Source: Turnera subulata
Lineage: Eukaryota > Streptophyta > Magnoliopsida > Malpighiales > Passifloraceae
Direction: 5' to 3'
Assembly: GCA_028386065.3 (NCBI GenBank)
Contig: JAKUCV010002467.1
Location: 1 to 64,000, forward strand
Length of the DNA stretch: 64,000 nucleotides
Shown: one piece after another, positions 35,166 to 47,169 of the stretch
Position numbering within the stretch: position 1 is the first letter of the stretch
Layout of the letters: every line of letters starts with the position of its first letter
Program-made: the position numbers and the translations under genes
Notes under the pieces: generated by a model
Seen by the model: only the letters and a program-made list of their open reading frames with translations
Databases searched by the model: none
What the model was told of the DNA's origin: nothing

Positions 35166-35628
35166 GGGTTTTCGGGTTTTTTGGGCCCCCATGTTTAGTG
35201 GTTTGGCCAATTTGGTACCCCGACATTTTTTTTGGCCGGGCATATACCCCGAGATTGCATGGGCAGGCCAAACGTATACCCCTGGTCAGGCACCTGCTGA
35301 CGTGGAGGCTGCCCGGGGTATATGCGCTTGTTACTGTAGCAAAACGACGTTATTTTAGAGGATTGGCTTTGAGTGAAGTGGGCCCCACTAAGCCACCTGT
35401 GTCCGATGTGGCATGAAACGGTGTCGTTTTCTCACTTAAAACGACGTCGTTTTGCTACAGTAACACGCGCAAATGTCCCGGCAGCCTCCACGTCAGCAGG
35501 TGCCTGACCAGGGGTATACGTTTGGCCTGCCCATGCAATCTCGGGGTATATGCCCGGCCAAAAAAAAAATGTCGGGGTACCAAATTAGCCAAACCAATAA
35601 ACACCGGGGCCAAAAAACCCAAAAACTC
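35166..35628. mobile_element. Mutator-like MITE with long inverted repeats and 10-bp target duplication
   Basis: A 463-bp element whose two arms, each about 195 bp, are inverted repeats of one another. Shared words are ttggtaccccgacatttt, ggggtatatgc and cacctgctgacgtggaggct. The ends read gggttttcgggtttt and the complement of gagtttttgggtttt. The 10-bp repeat atatatagtt lies at 35156-35165 and 35629-35638. Long inverted repeats and a 9-10 bp duplication are typical of Mutator-like non-autonomous elements. Frames inside are by-products of the arms. Confidence 0.9.
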
Positions 35629-35639
35629 ATATATAGTTT

Positions 35640-36194
35640 AAACTATTATAACGTCCATATTACCCCCCGTTCCCGATATTGGCAACTAAAGAGAATAGTA
35701 AATGGTAATCAATCAGCATTAAAAACGCCAAAACCTCCAAATTTAAATTTTATGGAAAAACGAAATTACTTCCATTTTTCCAACTTATTTAATTGGTGAA
35801 TGTCTCGGGGGGGGGGGGTACGAAGTACTGTGGCGCCATTGGAACCTGCCCTTTAGACATTGCCAACGTGTCTAAAATACATGTCTTTATTTCCTTTGTT
35901 TGCAAATAGTTTAGGTTTTTTCCTTGCCCATCAAATAATGTCTTGAGAGAAAGTTTGAGAAAAAGTTAACAATTAAAAAAAAAAATCATGCTTCAACCAT
36001 GAGGAAAATTTCATCATTACCCAAAAATCAAAACAATTTGATACACATTGTTGGCATATTAACGCAGAAGTGTGAATTACGTACATAAGTGTGACAAGCA
36101 ACATACTCTATAGTCCTTTCAATTGATTATTGAGATTCCCCTATACAAGTACAACAACTCTAATGGAAACAGTATCTTGTTCATTGTTCTCTCA
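35640..36194. other. No gene recognised; G-run at 35809-35818
   Basis: AT-rich DNA with a homopolymeric G run and A runs. No coding or repeat structure evident. Confidence 0.5.
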
Positions 36195-36437
36195 TTATTT
36201 CTCTGCAGTGACTACAAGAACATCTTTCAGCGACCATCTTCTTTTCTCACTCTTGGCTGGGAGATTGATGACTGCTCTTTCGATCACAATCTCCCTTTGC
36301 CGTCTGGCTTGTAGGAGCATTTCATAGAAGCTCAGTTCCTCACTTTCGTGGAGGTAGAGATCTGCTTGCCTTTTTGACTCCAAACCACCGTCAATGAGCT
36401 TCTTTTCCCTTTCATTTTCAGGGACATCATTAAACAT
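36195..36437 (-). pseudogene. Unidentified exon-like frame (MFNDVPENEREKKLIDGG)
   Basis: An 80-codon minus-strand frame is Glu/Lys/Arg-rich and looks like part of a coiled or charged region (ESKRQADLYLHESEELSFYE, then ARRQREIVIERAV). I do not recognise the family. Its start recurs at about 40110-40170 on the minus strand (MFNDVAENKKEKKLIDGGLD), which supports a genuine coding origin. In both places it lies downstream of PPR or MADS remnants. It may be a C-terminal exon of a gene otherwise lost. Confidence 0.45.
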
Positions 36438-36940
36438 TCACTCATATAACTAAAAAGTAACAAAGTTTCATATTAGCTGTCATTAGCAAGCAGTAGTAGC
36501 AAAAAAACAATATAAGTTGACTGTGCATAAGGATGCAGATTCTGTGCATATAAGCCAAGAAGAATGCATTAATTCCACATTCAAAAGTGCAAATTGACGA
36601 GATAACACAGACAGAAAGAAACTCTCTGGGCAGAGAAGCGCCACAATTGGATAATGTTTGCATCTTATAAAATTTATGCTATTGACACTGGCATAAATGA
36701 ATCATAGTCTCTGAATCAAGTTAAGGATTGGAAATCAGAAGGGTATAAAGAGATGAAAGTTTCAGACAGAAGCATAAAACCAAACACTAAGAATTCCTCA
36801 AGTATAGCAAAATGTAATGCTGATGGGATACATTTATTCAGGTATAGTAAAAGGAGGTACTAATTTCAGCAGACAGTAATTCAATGTGTAGAAACACACA
36901 TCATAATCTAAAACCAATGCACAATTCTCGCACTTGAAGA
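36438..36940. other. No gene recognised
   Basis: AT-rich DNA between the unidentified exon and the MADS pseudogene; possibly 3' flank of the latter. Confidence 0.4.
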
Positions 36941-37499
36941 CTATATGCTAGAAGAGGCACCTGCCAAATTCTTGACCCTTATCTTCTTAGCATGACGCCT
37001 TATGTAAACCTTTGGGAGTTGGGTATTTCCGTTCTCAGCACACTCGATCTTGGCAGTGATGGATCTACTATTTTCCTTCACTAAATGAATTATGTCATGC
37101 AGATGTTTAAGACAGTTCAATTCTAGGACATCTTTACCTGTCATGTGCTTTGCCAAGATTAGATCCAATTCAAGGCTTAGGTTACTCCTCCTTCTCCAGC
37201 TCCTTCTTCACCTGACATATGTTTCTATGAAGGACCATTTCTTGGTCCATCACGTGTCTTGTTTGTCTATTTGCAGGAGAATTCCCAAACTCTTCAAGCA
37301 CAGCACAGGCCTCTGTGGGAGAAGGCCACACTTCTGGTTGATCATCATAGGCACTGAAAATAACTGAACATGCAATGATCCCACACAGAGTTGTGAGCTC
37401 TTCTAGTTTCTTGAGCAACCTGGCTTTCCTCTTTCTGAAAGTTGCGTTACGAACAGTTTCGTTGGAAATCAATTCACACATCACTCTGCTCCGACCCAT
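36941..37499 (-). pseudogene. AGL80: Type I (M-gamma) MADS-box gene, AGL80-like, frameshifted
   Basis: AGL80-type M-gamma proteins are DNA-binding regulators of female gametophyte and endosperm. From ATG 37499 the MADS domain reads RSRVMCELISNETVRNATFR, KRKARLLKKLEELTTLCGI and ACSVIFSAYDDQPEVWPSP, the M-gamma hallmark. A coiled region follows to EMVLHRNICQVKKELEK. A stop at 37182-37184 ends that frame after 105 residues. The next frame (from about 37185 to 36941) continues with SLELDLILAKHMTGKDVLEL and NCLKHLHDIIHLV, matching the AGL80-type C-terminal region, and ends KKIRVKNLAGASSSI. One indel near 37185 therefore separates the two parts. Single-exon structure fits the clade. A truncated MADS protein could still be made. 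Confidence 0.88.
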
Positions 37500-39379
37500 A
37501 GAAGAAAATGCAGAGGAGAAAAACGGGGTTGCCCTGTGCAACACTTGCAGAATCGTGAATGAGTTAGACAATATAAGATAAGCATAGCAGCGTATAGGGT
37601 TATATAATCGTAAAATAAACTGACATATGCGGACGGCCAACTCATAACTTTTTCATAGACAGATTTCCAACTGTAGAAAAGTGTAAATGGTAATTGTTGT
37701 AGCATTAGTTGTAGCATTTTATAGATGACAATATGGTACATGACTAAATGTGACAGCTAAGGGAATAATTTTCACCATTTATTATGTTAATGGTATAAAT
37801 CTTTGTTTGTATAAATACGAAATGCGTGTGACGGTGATTTGTGCCTCAACCTTGATAGGGAACCTTCTATATTTGGCATAATATTAATCTCCTACCGAGC
37901 TTCATAAAGGCGGAATGTGGTCCATGCATACCTAACACCAACAACTTGCTAAATAGTATTGATACCATCATATGTGTAGATTGGGTTGAAAGTTAGGTTG
38001 GTATAAAGAAGAGCACCTTACACTCGTGACCAAAACATTGTAAGATTTCAACATACAGGTGAACTAAACCACATAATAGGTGCCAAATGGACACAATTTA
38101 TACAGGTATAATGAAGAAGCCACAAGTAAGAAGCTCAGCAATTTACTAATTATCATGTTAGTTTAGGTTTAAATTTGATATATTGTAGTGAACTATTTAA
38201 CCTGAATAATCAGATACAATTATCCATGTTTAGGTAAATAAACATGTAGTGGTGGTGTTAGCAAAATGAGGTGGTGGTGTTACAATTAGCCCTGTAAAGC
38301 AGAAGTTAGTGCTGCTGCAAATTAAAGCTCAACTTGCCGTACTTCAAGCAAAATGGGTCGCCATGCCTGCAAGCTCCCCCAGCAAGGATTGATAACCTAA
38401 AGTATCCTCAATTTCAATCAGTTAAGAGATTATCCTGGAACGAGAGGAAGGAGCCAGGCACCTCACTGTTAGTCTCACTTTGCAGATGTTTCTTATGCCT
38501 TTAAGGTATTAGCACTGACAAGATAAAAGAGAAAATATCAGTTGCACTGATAAACACAAAATCATGATTAGATCAACTGGGGACTCAGCTTTCAAATTGC
38601 ACAAGTTAAAACAGATCAAAATTATATATATACATATATATAGCCAAATTAATTTTCAGCAAATGATGTCAACCACATGCCATCCACCTGTGGTGCTGGC
38701 AGAAGGCAAAATGTTCATATTTTGGTTAAGTTCCATTATTGATCATCTTCCAATTGAAGAAAAATATGAGAAACCAAGCACTTTCCACTAGGTTCATATG
38801 TCAGAAAGAGAAATAACCTATAATTGGATCATGATAGATGCTGGACCAACCTAATCACTAGGACGCAATGAAGGCACTGAAAGTTTTCAACGTGGTAATC
38901 ATTATCTGCACTTCATTCATCTGCACCGGAGGGGTTCACATGTCAGGATTTTAATAAATGCCACTCCGACTTAGCAGGACTGCATGATCATTCTTATTCT
39001 CCTAGTATTTTTAATTCATTCGTTATGTTCCATCAATATTAGAAATCACCCAAACATCATAATTCACTCAGTACCAGAGATATCTGAAAAAATCAGAACC
39101 TTCTCTTAAATTATGGAAACAAATAGGATTTTTAGTAATTACCTTGACTTCTGAGCTTCATATTTGTATGACAATCACGGTGGACCATCAAATTCATCAC
39201 CTTCAGTTTAGATGATGCTGGCAGGCCAATACAAAAGTCATAGCAAGCTTTTCACTATGGTAGTTCATCACTGAGCTTCCTTTGACTCCTCTTCCCAAAG
39301 CACTGCAAATAAGTTTCTTATAAACATAACCAATTTGCTTTATCTTCAAGGAATGTCTTTAATCTATTATGAATTATAT
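37500..39379. other. No gene recognised
   Basis: About 1.9 kb of AT-rich DNA with short (at)n tracts near 38625-38642. The part near the MADS start may hold its promoter, but I see no clear TATA box that decides the issue. Small frames show no family motif. Confidence 0.45.
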
Positions 39380-39850
39380 GAATAATAGGGTGAGATCCAT
39401 CCCGCAACAGAAGAATGCATTTCTTCCATACCTAAATCCAACTTAGTCCAGGTTCCTTCTTAACTCCACGAACTTCCATTAACTCCCTAATTTTAGTACC
39501 AGGATGTTCTGTTCCGGCGTCATTGCAGATATTGTGTAGAAGAATATAGGATGAAGCCGCCTCAAGTTCAAGCTCAATTACTCTCTCTGCAACATGCTTT
39601 CGGTACCAGTGTCCGCATGAACCCTACAAGCACTCAAGAGGGGTCGCCACAAAACTGGATTGCTTTTAAAACATTAGTTGAGAATAAAATCTTCAGCATC
39701 TGTAAGCCTTCCAGAACGACCAAGAAGGTCAGCAAAATATGCATAGTGCTTCACATTAGGTGTTATGCCGTAATCTTTCTTCATTCTTTCAAAATGTCTG
39801 TCATCAGCAATGTGGCAAGAGACCTGGAATCAGCTTAAATGGCTGAATTC
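39380..39850 (-). pseudogene. PPR pseudogene fragment, E domain
   Basis: Read on the minus strand, the frame carries a decayed PPR C-terminus: RMKKDYGITPNVKHYAYFAD, LLGRSGRLTDAEDFI, a LLSACRVHADT-type block, then LMEVRGVKKEPGLSWI and a frameshifted VH..VAGD.SHP-type E+ block. Stops and indels occur throughout (for example near 39675 and 39450). It is a different gene from the PPR pseudogene at 5834-7330. Confidence 0.75.
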
Positions 39851-40104
39851 TCCATTTACCCGTCAGCCAAACCTAAAATCTGAAAAAGCCAAAAACTACA
39901 TCAAAATCAATCAAAATAAGAAATGATTGGCAAATTGCACATCCAGTTTTGACAACACAAGAGCCTCCAAAAGCCCAGATTTTGATTCATTCAAGGGTAT
40001 GCTACCTACAGAATCAAAAGATTCCAACGGAAGGCTTTCCAAGTGACGTCAGATAACAGCATTTCCTTCTCGGTTGACCAATATGATAGTTTCCAACCAG
40101 CTGA

Positions 40105-40200
40105 GGCCTAATCTAAACCACCGTCAATGAGCTTCTTTTCCTTTTTATTCTCAGCAACATCATTAAACATCCACATTTCTGAACCTGGCGCCAGAAATGC
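40105..40200 (-). pseudogene. Second copy of the unidentified MFNDV exon
   Basis: The minus strand encodes VLNAFLAPGSEMWMFNDVAE then KKEKKLIDGGLD, matching the start of the frame at 36437-36195 with a few conservative changes. It breaks off at a shift near 40108. Confidence 0.45.
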
Positions 40201-40417
40201 ATTCAACACCTAGGTAATGATTGATGAGCAAGCATATCAACAATTTTCTTCAAGTAAAAGTGAAAAAGAGCTTTCTTTTGTGCGCCCAAACCTTGTGGAA
40301 GGAACACTTAATTAGACACTTATTCATCCGAGAAACTTGAGTTACATCACAGGCTCAAGCTACCACCACTTTGTTGCACCTAGGTGATGGGGCTATGTTT
40401 GCAGAATTTTTGTGACT

Positions 40418-42900
40418 TTACCATAACCAAATACTCCACAGAGCAGCAAAGAACACCGTTAACCAAGATGACCCACTTTTAGAGTACACAACCAGATCAA
40501 ACCACTGCAAAAAACATGGAGGCAATATCTTTAGGCATGCACCAATGGACTCCCCACCAGTGACATATTTTGCACCAAAGAAGCTAAGGAGAGCGACAGT
40601 GAAAGAACAAATGGTCCAGTGTTTGAGGGGGGTTGGTGCCAATAGACAACCCAACAGAAGGAATAGTCGAGGAATAGAACTGCAGATACATAGGCATACG
40701 GATTTGAGTGAAAATGATCCATCTTTCTGCACAGTCCAACGCCAAGAATCAGGCTTGCTAGGATAGAGTTTGACAGACTCAAGAAGTTTTTCAATCTTAT
40801 CACATTCATCAACTGCCCAAGAATATAAATTGTGCCTCCCATTGGGATTACACAGCCACCTATCTCCTTCCAACACAAATGAATTCTGCACACTAACATC
40901 CTTATCAAAAGCTACACCAAACAACCGTGGGAACAAGGTTTTAAGACAACCAGATTCAAGCCACAAATCATGCCAGAATTTGCAAGAGGATCCATCCCCA
41001 ACACTCATCCTGCAACATGATTTTAAACTATCTTCACTTTGCCTAGTCTCTTCACCGAGCTGCATAATATTCTTCCAAATGCCAGAGGCGAAGTTTCCTT
41101 AGTCCTCTAAGGTGGGCTGTAAACAGTCTCTGATCAGAGACGGTTTTGTTGGGTCTAAGTAGGAGCAACCTATAGGATAATTTAGAGGTGTAGGTAAACT
41201 TTATATTCGTCACTAAGATCTGTATTTACCTAATCTAAGGTTCAGGCGGTGTATCAAATCCGGATCGTTAAAATAGAATAAAAAAAAAAGAATTTAGGCC
41301 TAGCAACTTTATCCCAAGCCACTAGACAGATTTTCTGTTTATCGGCATCTCCACTCGACAAAAAGTTATGCTGAATCCTAACTATCTTTTTGGCAACACA
41401 GAATGGAATCTTAAAAAGAGAGATAATATAATGGAAGGCTGTTAAGAACTCACCTTATCAACGAAACTCTACCACCAAGAGACAAACACCGCCCTTTCCA
41501 AGAAGCCACTATCTTTTCAAACCGATGAAGAACACATTTCCATGCACAAGCAGTTGACATGATTCTTTGGCCGAGAGGTAGACCAAGATAATTCATGGGA
41601 AGCAATTCAGATTTGCGTGAAGTGACCCAGCCACATGGTCTAATCTTTGGGATGAAACATTAATTCCAATTAAACTTCTCTTATGAAAATTGATGGAAAG
41701 CCTGGAAAGCACCTCAAAACACTGCAGACATCTCTTTAAATTCAACAAGGATTCAGTATTGTCAGGTGAGAAAAAGTGTGTGTCCCCAGCGTATTGAAGA
41801 ATGGGAAAATGAGAGCTCCCAACCTGTACATCTTTCACCAGATTCATGGCAACCGCCTGACTAATCATAGCCGACAAACCTTCAGCTGCAATGTTGAAAA
41901 GGAAGGGAGCAAGTGGGTCGCCCTGCTTTATTCCTCTATGCATGGTGAATTCTGCAGATGGGGAACCATTTATTGAAACAGACAATCGAGAGGATGATAA
42001 GCAATTCCACATTCATGTCCGCCATTTGTCACCAAATCCCATAAAATGCAAAATGTCCAGTAAATATTCCCACGGCACTGAATCAAATGATTTCTGAAAG
42101 TTAATTTTCCAAAGAAAGCCCCCCACTTATTACGCTTTAGACTATGAAGCAGTTCATTAGCCACAAGCACACTATCAAGAATACATCTATCCCAAGTGAA
42201 AGCAGTTTGGTTTGAACTGATCAAGGTGGGCATTAGGGGCTTAAGCCTGTTTGCAAGTAGCTTAGAAACGATCTTGTACACCCCATTAACCAAACTTATA
42301 GGTCTGTACTCATAAAAACACTTGGCATCCTTCATCTTTGGAATCAGTGTGATAAAAGCATTATTAACCCCTTCGGTAGACATCCAGAATTGTGGAATTC
42401 TGCAATCACCTCTTGTAAAAGCTGAAATTATAACCATCAGGCCCCGGGGATTTAGATGCTTCACAGTCCCATACAGCGTTTTTTATTTTTCTCAGGTGCA
42501 AAAGGCACCTCCAGCCCCAATCCACCCTCTCTTGTGCAAGGATGATAGGGCAGTGATCAGAGAGCCCTTTAAAGATTAGCCGAAAGTGATAAAGTAGCAA
42601 AAGATAGGACCCAATCAGGCTCAACAAAAGCCCCATCGACTCTGCTGGCTGCTTTATAATTACCCCACGTATAAGCTCTTCCCCTGAGGTGCAACTCCAG
42701 TAATTCCATGCTGCTAATAAAATCCTTGAGCGCCGCGGCACCTTGCACACAGACCCTCCTACTCTTTCTGTCCGTGGCATCTAAGGTCTCATTAAAAACC
42801 CCACTTACAAGCCAAGGGATCTTGAAATTGGTTTTGCGGGCCGAAGAGACTCGAACACGCTTATTCTATCATCCAGGTACCGACATCACTGTACACCAAA
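40418..42900 (-). mobile_element. Decayed LINE: endonuclease end, RT, zf-RVT
   Basis: Minus-strand pieces in order: 42780-42406 holds the endonuclease end (GLSDHCPI, the catalytic SDH box) and the RT start SKSPGPDGYNFSFYK. 42464-41970 has NAFITLIPKMKDAKCFYEYR, PISLVNGVYKIVSKLLANRL and SSNQTAF. 42012-41593 has HRGIKQGDPLAPFLFNI and a catalytic block reading YAGD where YADD is expected. 41065-40418 is the zinc-finger-like region (GDGSSCKFWHDLWL, W.W...KDGSFSLKS). Many stops and shifts; inactive. Confidence 0.88.
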
Positions 42901-43249
42901 CCACGATTTTAGTTAATGGTGATTAGAATTTATCCAACACCAAAAGTGAAGCTACTGGTTCCTTCACTGAAGCAGACCTGATCAGCAATGCCATCTTCAG
43001 TAAGAACAACTGTAGCACGTGCCTTGGAGACAGATACCTGGAATAGTTAATGAGATAAGCAAATCAAGAAGACGAGAGATGCAACTATGGCCTCAACATT
43101 TTTGGCCGAGCATTTTCATAATCTTGTATCCCATTCTCTTGGTGAAGTGCAGCGAAAATTCTGAATGGTAACTTTAGCAAACGACCAAATTAATGCTACT
43201 TGCATCATGAAATGGGAACAATTACAGGAAGAGTAACTAACAATCAACC

Positions 43250-43930
43250 AATCGATTGTTCCTACAAGGTGGTTTCCACCGGAGCCGGGATGGTTTAAAG
43301 TCAACACTGATGCCTCCTTTGTGAAGACGGATCGCAGGTTTGGGGTGGGTTTATGTAATTCGTGACCATTATGGTATGTACGGTGGTGGACGTGGGGATG
43401 CGTTGTTATGCAGGTAGAAGCGCTTTGGTAGGCAAGTGCAGGGGAGTCCTCTTTGGGGTTCAGGAGGCTTTGAGGCTTGGGATCAAACAACTGATGACTA
43501 CACGTAGAAACTTTGAGTGTTATTAAGGCAATCAATGCAGATGAGGGTGATCATGTTCCTTGGGAGATTGCTTGCAGCCCCTACAGCCGCGATCAGATCT
43601 CTTATGCCTTCCTTTTGATTTGGTTTCCTTCTCTTATGTAAATAGACAATCAAACAAAGCTGCTGATATATTGGCTAGACAGGCTAGGATTACTCAGTTC
43701 TCGGGATTGGGTTGCTTCCAACTCCCTCATCTTTTTCACACTGTAATTATGACTAAAAAAACTAAGCTGGAATGGGTTTTACTTTTACTCCTATCTCCAA
43801 CTTGCATTTTGCTCGAATAGTAGTTGTTCTCTTCACGTTGTGTGTAATACTGTAATATTGGAATGAATTTTTACGAACATCATCACCTACTAATCTATCT
43901 TTTTATTTTGTAATAATAATAAAAAAAGCT
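43250..43930 (+). mobile_element. LINE 3' fragment: RNase H, with poly(A)-like end
   Basis: The plus strand shows the RNase H start WFKVNTDASFV (about 43290), broken central parts, then the end SYVNRQSNKAADILARQA (43640-43690). An AT-rich tail with aataataataaaaaaa closes it near 43927. It lies in the opposite orientation to the LINE at 40418-42900. Confidence 0.8.
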
Positions 43931-44543
43931 GGGTCTATGTTGATCAAGCCTTTTTAGGAAAAATGAAATCTTTGATTTGTAGGTGATGATGTTCCAAACA
44001 ACATCACTCTTGCTCTTTTGTCATCGGATGCTGAATCTCTTTAATTCTCGCACCTCAAGTTTGGGTGCGTTTCTGATATGTTTCCAACTTAATCAAGTGG
44101 ACGACTTGGATTTCATTAAAAAAAAAAATTGGAGGACTTGGAAATTTGTTCTTGGCAAAATTTTTTTATCTGACATGTACATAAAATGCGAAACCGTGAC
44201 TGGATCTGACCAAAAGTCTCCCTGATTCGGTGACATATAAGACATTTGCATGTTATCGACTTTATTTTTTGCATGACATGAGATAGGGTTCAAGCATCAT
44301 CAAAAAAACACCACCCTTTGATGATATGATCTTTACATTCCGGATGTGAGGTCCACATGGACTCAAATCGGAAGGGCTTAGGAGTGTATAGTAAAAGTAG
44401 TTAGTAATTCAGATTTTTCGGAGCTCCTCTCTCCCTTTTGGGGTTTCTTATTGAACAACAAATCGATTATACGAAAAAAGGGGGTTTCTTATTGAACAAC
44501 AAATCAATTATACGAAAAACATCTCATCTTTGAAAACTGAAAG
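43931..44543. other. No gene; tandem repeat of 41 bp at about 44440-44520
   Basis: A unit beginning ggggtttcttattgaacaac occurs twice in tandem with one difference. The rest shows nothing I can name. Confidence 0.6.
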
Positions 44544-44954
44544 GGTTTTTGACATACTTAGTACTTAAGTTATTAAGTTTGGTTCATTTACGTACCTGAA
44601 GTTTTATGTTGTTCAATCTTATATCCAAACTTTTAAATTATGTTTAACCGTATATCTGAACTTTTAAATTATTTTCAATCGTGTATTTCGCTCAGCCAAA
44701 GCGCTCACTCAGTTGCCCCGTGTGTGGGACCTACTAACTTTTTCCCATGTGGTTGATGAATGAAATTGCTACATACCCAAAAAAATCAACAGGTCCCACA
44801 CACGGGCAGCTGAGTCATCACTTGAAGCTGGCCGAAATACACCATTGAACATAATAATATAAAAATTTCGGTATATAATTGAACAAAATAAAAGTTTTAA
44901 GCACATAAATGAACCAAACTTAATAACATAGGTACTAAATAGGCTCAAAAACCC
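44544..44954. mobile_element. MITE-like inverted-repeat element
   Basis: The arms are inverted repeats: ttattaagtttggttcattt near the left end has its complement near 44912-44934, and gggtttttga begins both ends. Central words ggtcccacacacgggc and cccgtgtgtgggacc pair as well. The overall fold is a long imperfect hairpin of about 411 bp. The target duplication is not clean. The ends resemble those of the element at 35166. Confidence 0.75.
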
Positions 44955-45054
44955 AAAATTAATATATACTAACACTTCAAAATGGGCTTTTAATTTGACC
45001 CAGAAAGCAAAATTTAGGCCCAAATCCTTTAGTGAGCTTGTATCTTGTATTTGG

Positions 45055-47133
45055 GGGGTTAATTATATTTTGACCCCCTGAATTCAGGTTCATTTTTTTA
45101 TCACCACCTGAATTTTTTTTTCGTCAATTGACCACCTGAATTCTCAATTTGGTTCGAATTGGTGCTTCCGTCTGATGGCAGATGGATTCCGTCATTTGCA
45201 CTAACGGAAGCCATAGATTGGTGCCACGTGTTTTAATCCTGACCGTCCATTTTATTTATTAAATTTATTTCCCGATAAAACTAAATAGAATTCAAACAAA
45301 AAGTAAAAAAAGAAAAGAAATAAAGAGATATTGACAAAAAATTGCTCATTAAATTTATTCACCACCAATTACTCCAACCCAAGTATTTACAATTAGTAAT
45401 AAATTAATAATAATTAACAATAATAAGTGACTATTAATCATAATTAATAACAATTAGCTAAATAGAAATGACAATTAATTACATTTAATGACTATTAATC
45501 AATAGCACTAACCTCTCTTCTCCTCCCTTCCTCTCCAAATTGAACCTCCACCAAAATCTCACCACCACCAATCCTCCTTCACTCGACTACTCCTCCTCCC
45601 AAATACTCTGCCTTCACCGTTCTCTCCTCTCCCACTACCTTGATTAAGAAATTAAACAAATCATCACCTATCCTCTCTTCCTTGGCCTCCCTCTCCCTTC
45701 CTTCATCAAACGACGTAGCAAGACAAACTCCATCTTCACAACTCACATGAACCAGCAAAAGCTGTCTCTTTCTTTCCTTGATTCGTACCTCAAGAGAAGA
45801 TGGAGAGCCAGAAAGTGGAGGGAAGGAACTGGTGACGGGCAAGTTCACTGGATGAAGTCGAGAAGGAGAGGCTTGCCCATGAGGAAAGGACCCAAGAGAA
45901 ACCACCGGAGGAGCTGGAGAGAGTAAAACTGAAGAGTAGGAGGGAGGAGGGGGAATCGGACCCAAAATAGAGGTAGAAGAGACAATCCGCGGTTGTAGAG
46001 GAGGGGGCTGAGTATGCTGTTGCAACAAAGTCTTCGGGATTGGTTTATGCTTGGGATTGGGTTTTGCAATTATTTCTTTTCTGGTGTTCTTTCTCTTCCT
46101 CCCTAAAAACATGCCAAAATACTTCTCCCTCCTATTTTTTACAAAGGGAGAAGGATTGTAAAATTCCTCAAAAAGGATTTTTGAGATTGGAAAGGGTTTA
46201 TTATGATGGTGTTGAAGTGGTTGTGCTCGGGTTCGGGCCAATTTTTGTGTGGTGGTTTTGGGAGCTTATGGCGGTGGAGTTGTTGGAGGAGTGGGTATTG
46301 CAGCAGAGACGGCTACCTTTTGTGAGGGATGGAGGGAGAAGAGGATGAAGAATGGGTGGGTTTGTGCCTGGGATTCTTACCCTCGCGGGGAGGGTCAACA
46401 TCGGAGAGCCAGGGAAGGCGGCGGAGGAATGAGGGGCGGAGGGAGAGGAAGAGGAGGAGGGGTGGGAGGGGGAGGCAGTGGTTTAAGGGGAGGTGCAGAC
46501 TTTTGGGGAAGAAGAAGAGTTTTTTGTTCTTTGATAAGTATTTTTATTTTGTATTTCGTTAGAAAAGGGGAAAAAATTATTGAACGGTTTTTTTGTGTTT
46601 GATATAAATATTTTTATTTTTGTTAGAAAAAAGAGAGCAGACTCTTGGGGAAGAAAGAAGCTTTTTTTTCTTTGATAAATATTTTTGTTTTGTATTTTTG
46701 ATAGAAAAAGGAAAATAAAAAATTATTGAATGGTTTTTTCTTTGATGTAAATATTTTTATTTTGTATTTTTGTTAGAAAATTAGAGAACACTAGGGAAAT
46801 AAAAAAATTCTTTGATAAATATTTTTATTTTGTATTTTTGTTGAAAAAGCAAAATTAAAAAAATTATTGAACTTGTTTTTCTTTGATATAAGTATTTTTA
46901 TTTTGTATTTTTGTTAGCAAAAAAATAAAAAATTATTAAACGGTTAAGATATCGCCACGTGTCGTTCATCCTCATATTCCGTTAGTGCAAATGACGGAAC
47001 CCATGTGCCAATGGACGGAAGCACCGATTGGAACGAAATTGGGAGTTCAGGTGGTGAATTGACGAAAAAAAAAAAGTTCGAATGGTGATTGAAAAATAAA
47101 CCTGAATTTAGGGGGTCCAAACGTAATTAACCC
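45055..47133. mobile_element. Non-autonomous Mutator-like element (possible Pack-MULE) with perfect 9-bp target duplication
   Basis: The ends are inverted repeats of about 190 bp: gggttaattatattttgacc on the left, and the complement of gtccaaacgtaattaaccc on the right. Inner parts such as ccgtcatttgcactaacgga match their complements at about 46978-47000. The repeat tgtatttgg at 45046-45054 and 47134-47142 is a 9-bp target duplication, the Mutator hallmark. The interior has no transposase. It holds a Pro-rich minus-strand frame (46241-45579), a purine-rich GC block (46390-46500) and AT-rich tandem units (46520-46940). These may be captured host DNA, but I recognise no gene. Confidence 0.9.
46520..46940. 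repeat. AT-rich tandem units inside the MULE
   Basis: About five degenerate copies of ttgataaatatttttatttt followed by gtatttttgttagaaaa and a variable stretch. Subterminal tandem units of this sort are known in non-autonomous DNA elements. Confidence 0.75.
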
Positions 47134-47169
47134 TGTATTTGGTATATAAATTATATATAGTGTAAGATT

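Noticed and set aside
35164..35799. Open frames of 64, 72 and 108 codons
   Set aside because: They are produced by the arms of the palindromic MITE and its flank, with no coding signature.
42950..43045. Possible exon on the minus strand with acceptor and donor near 43036 and 42988
   Set aside because: A short open piece (SKARATVVLTEDGIADQ) with plausible splice sites, but too short for me to name and without neighbouring exons.
46249..46602. Gly/Arg-rich plus-strand protein
   Set aside because: Simple purine-rich DNA inside a MULE; composition explains the open frame in two readings.
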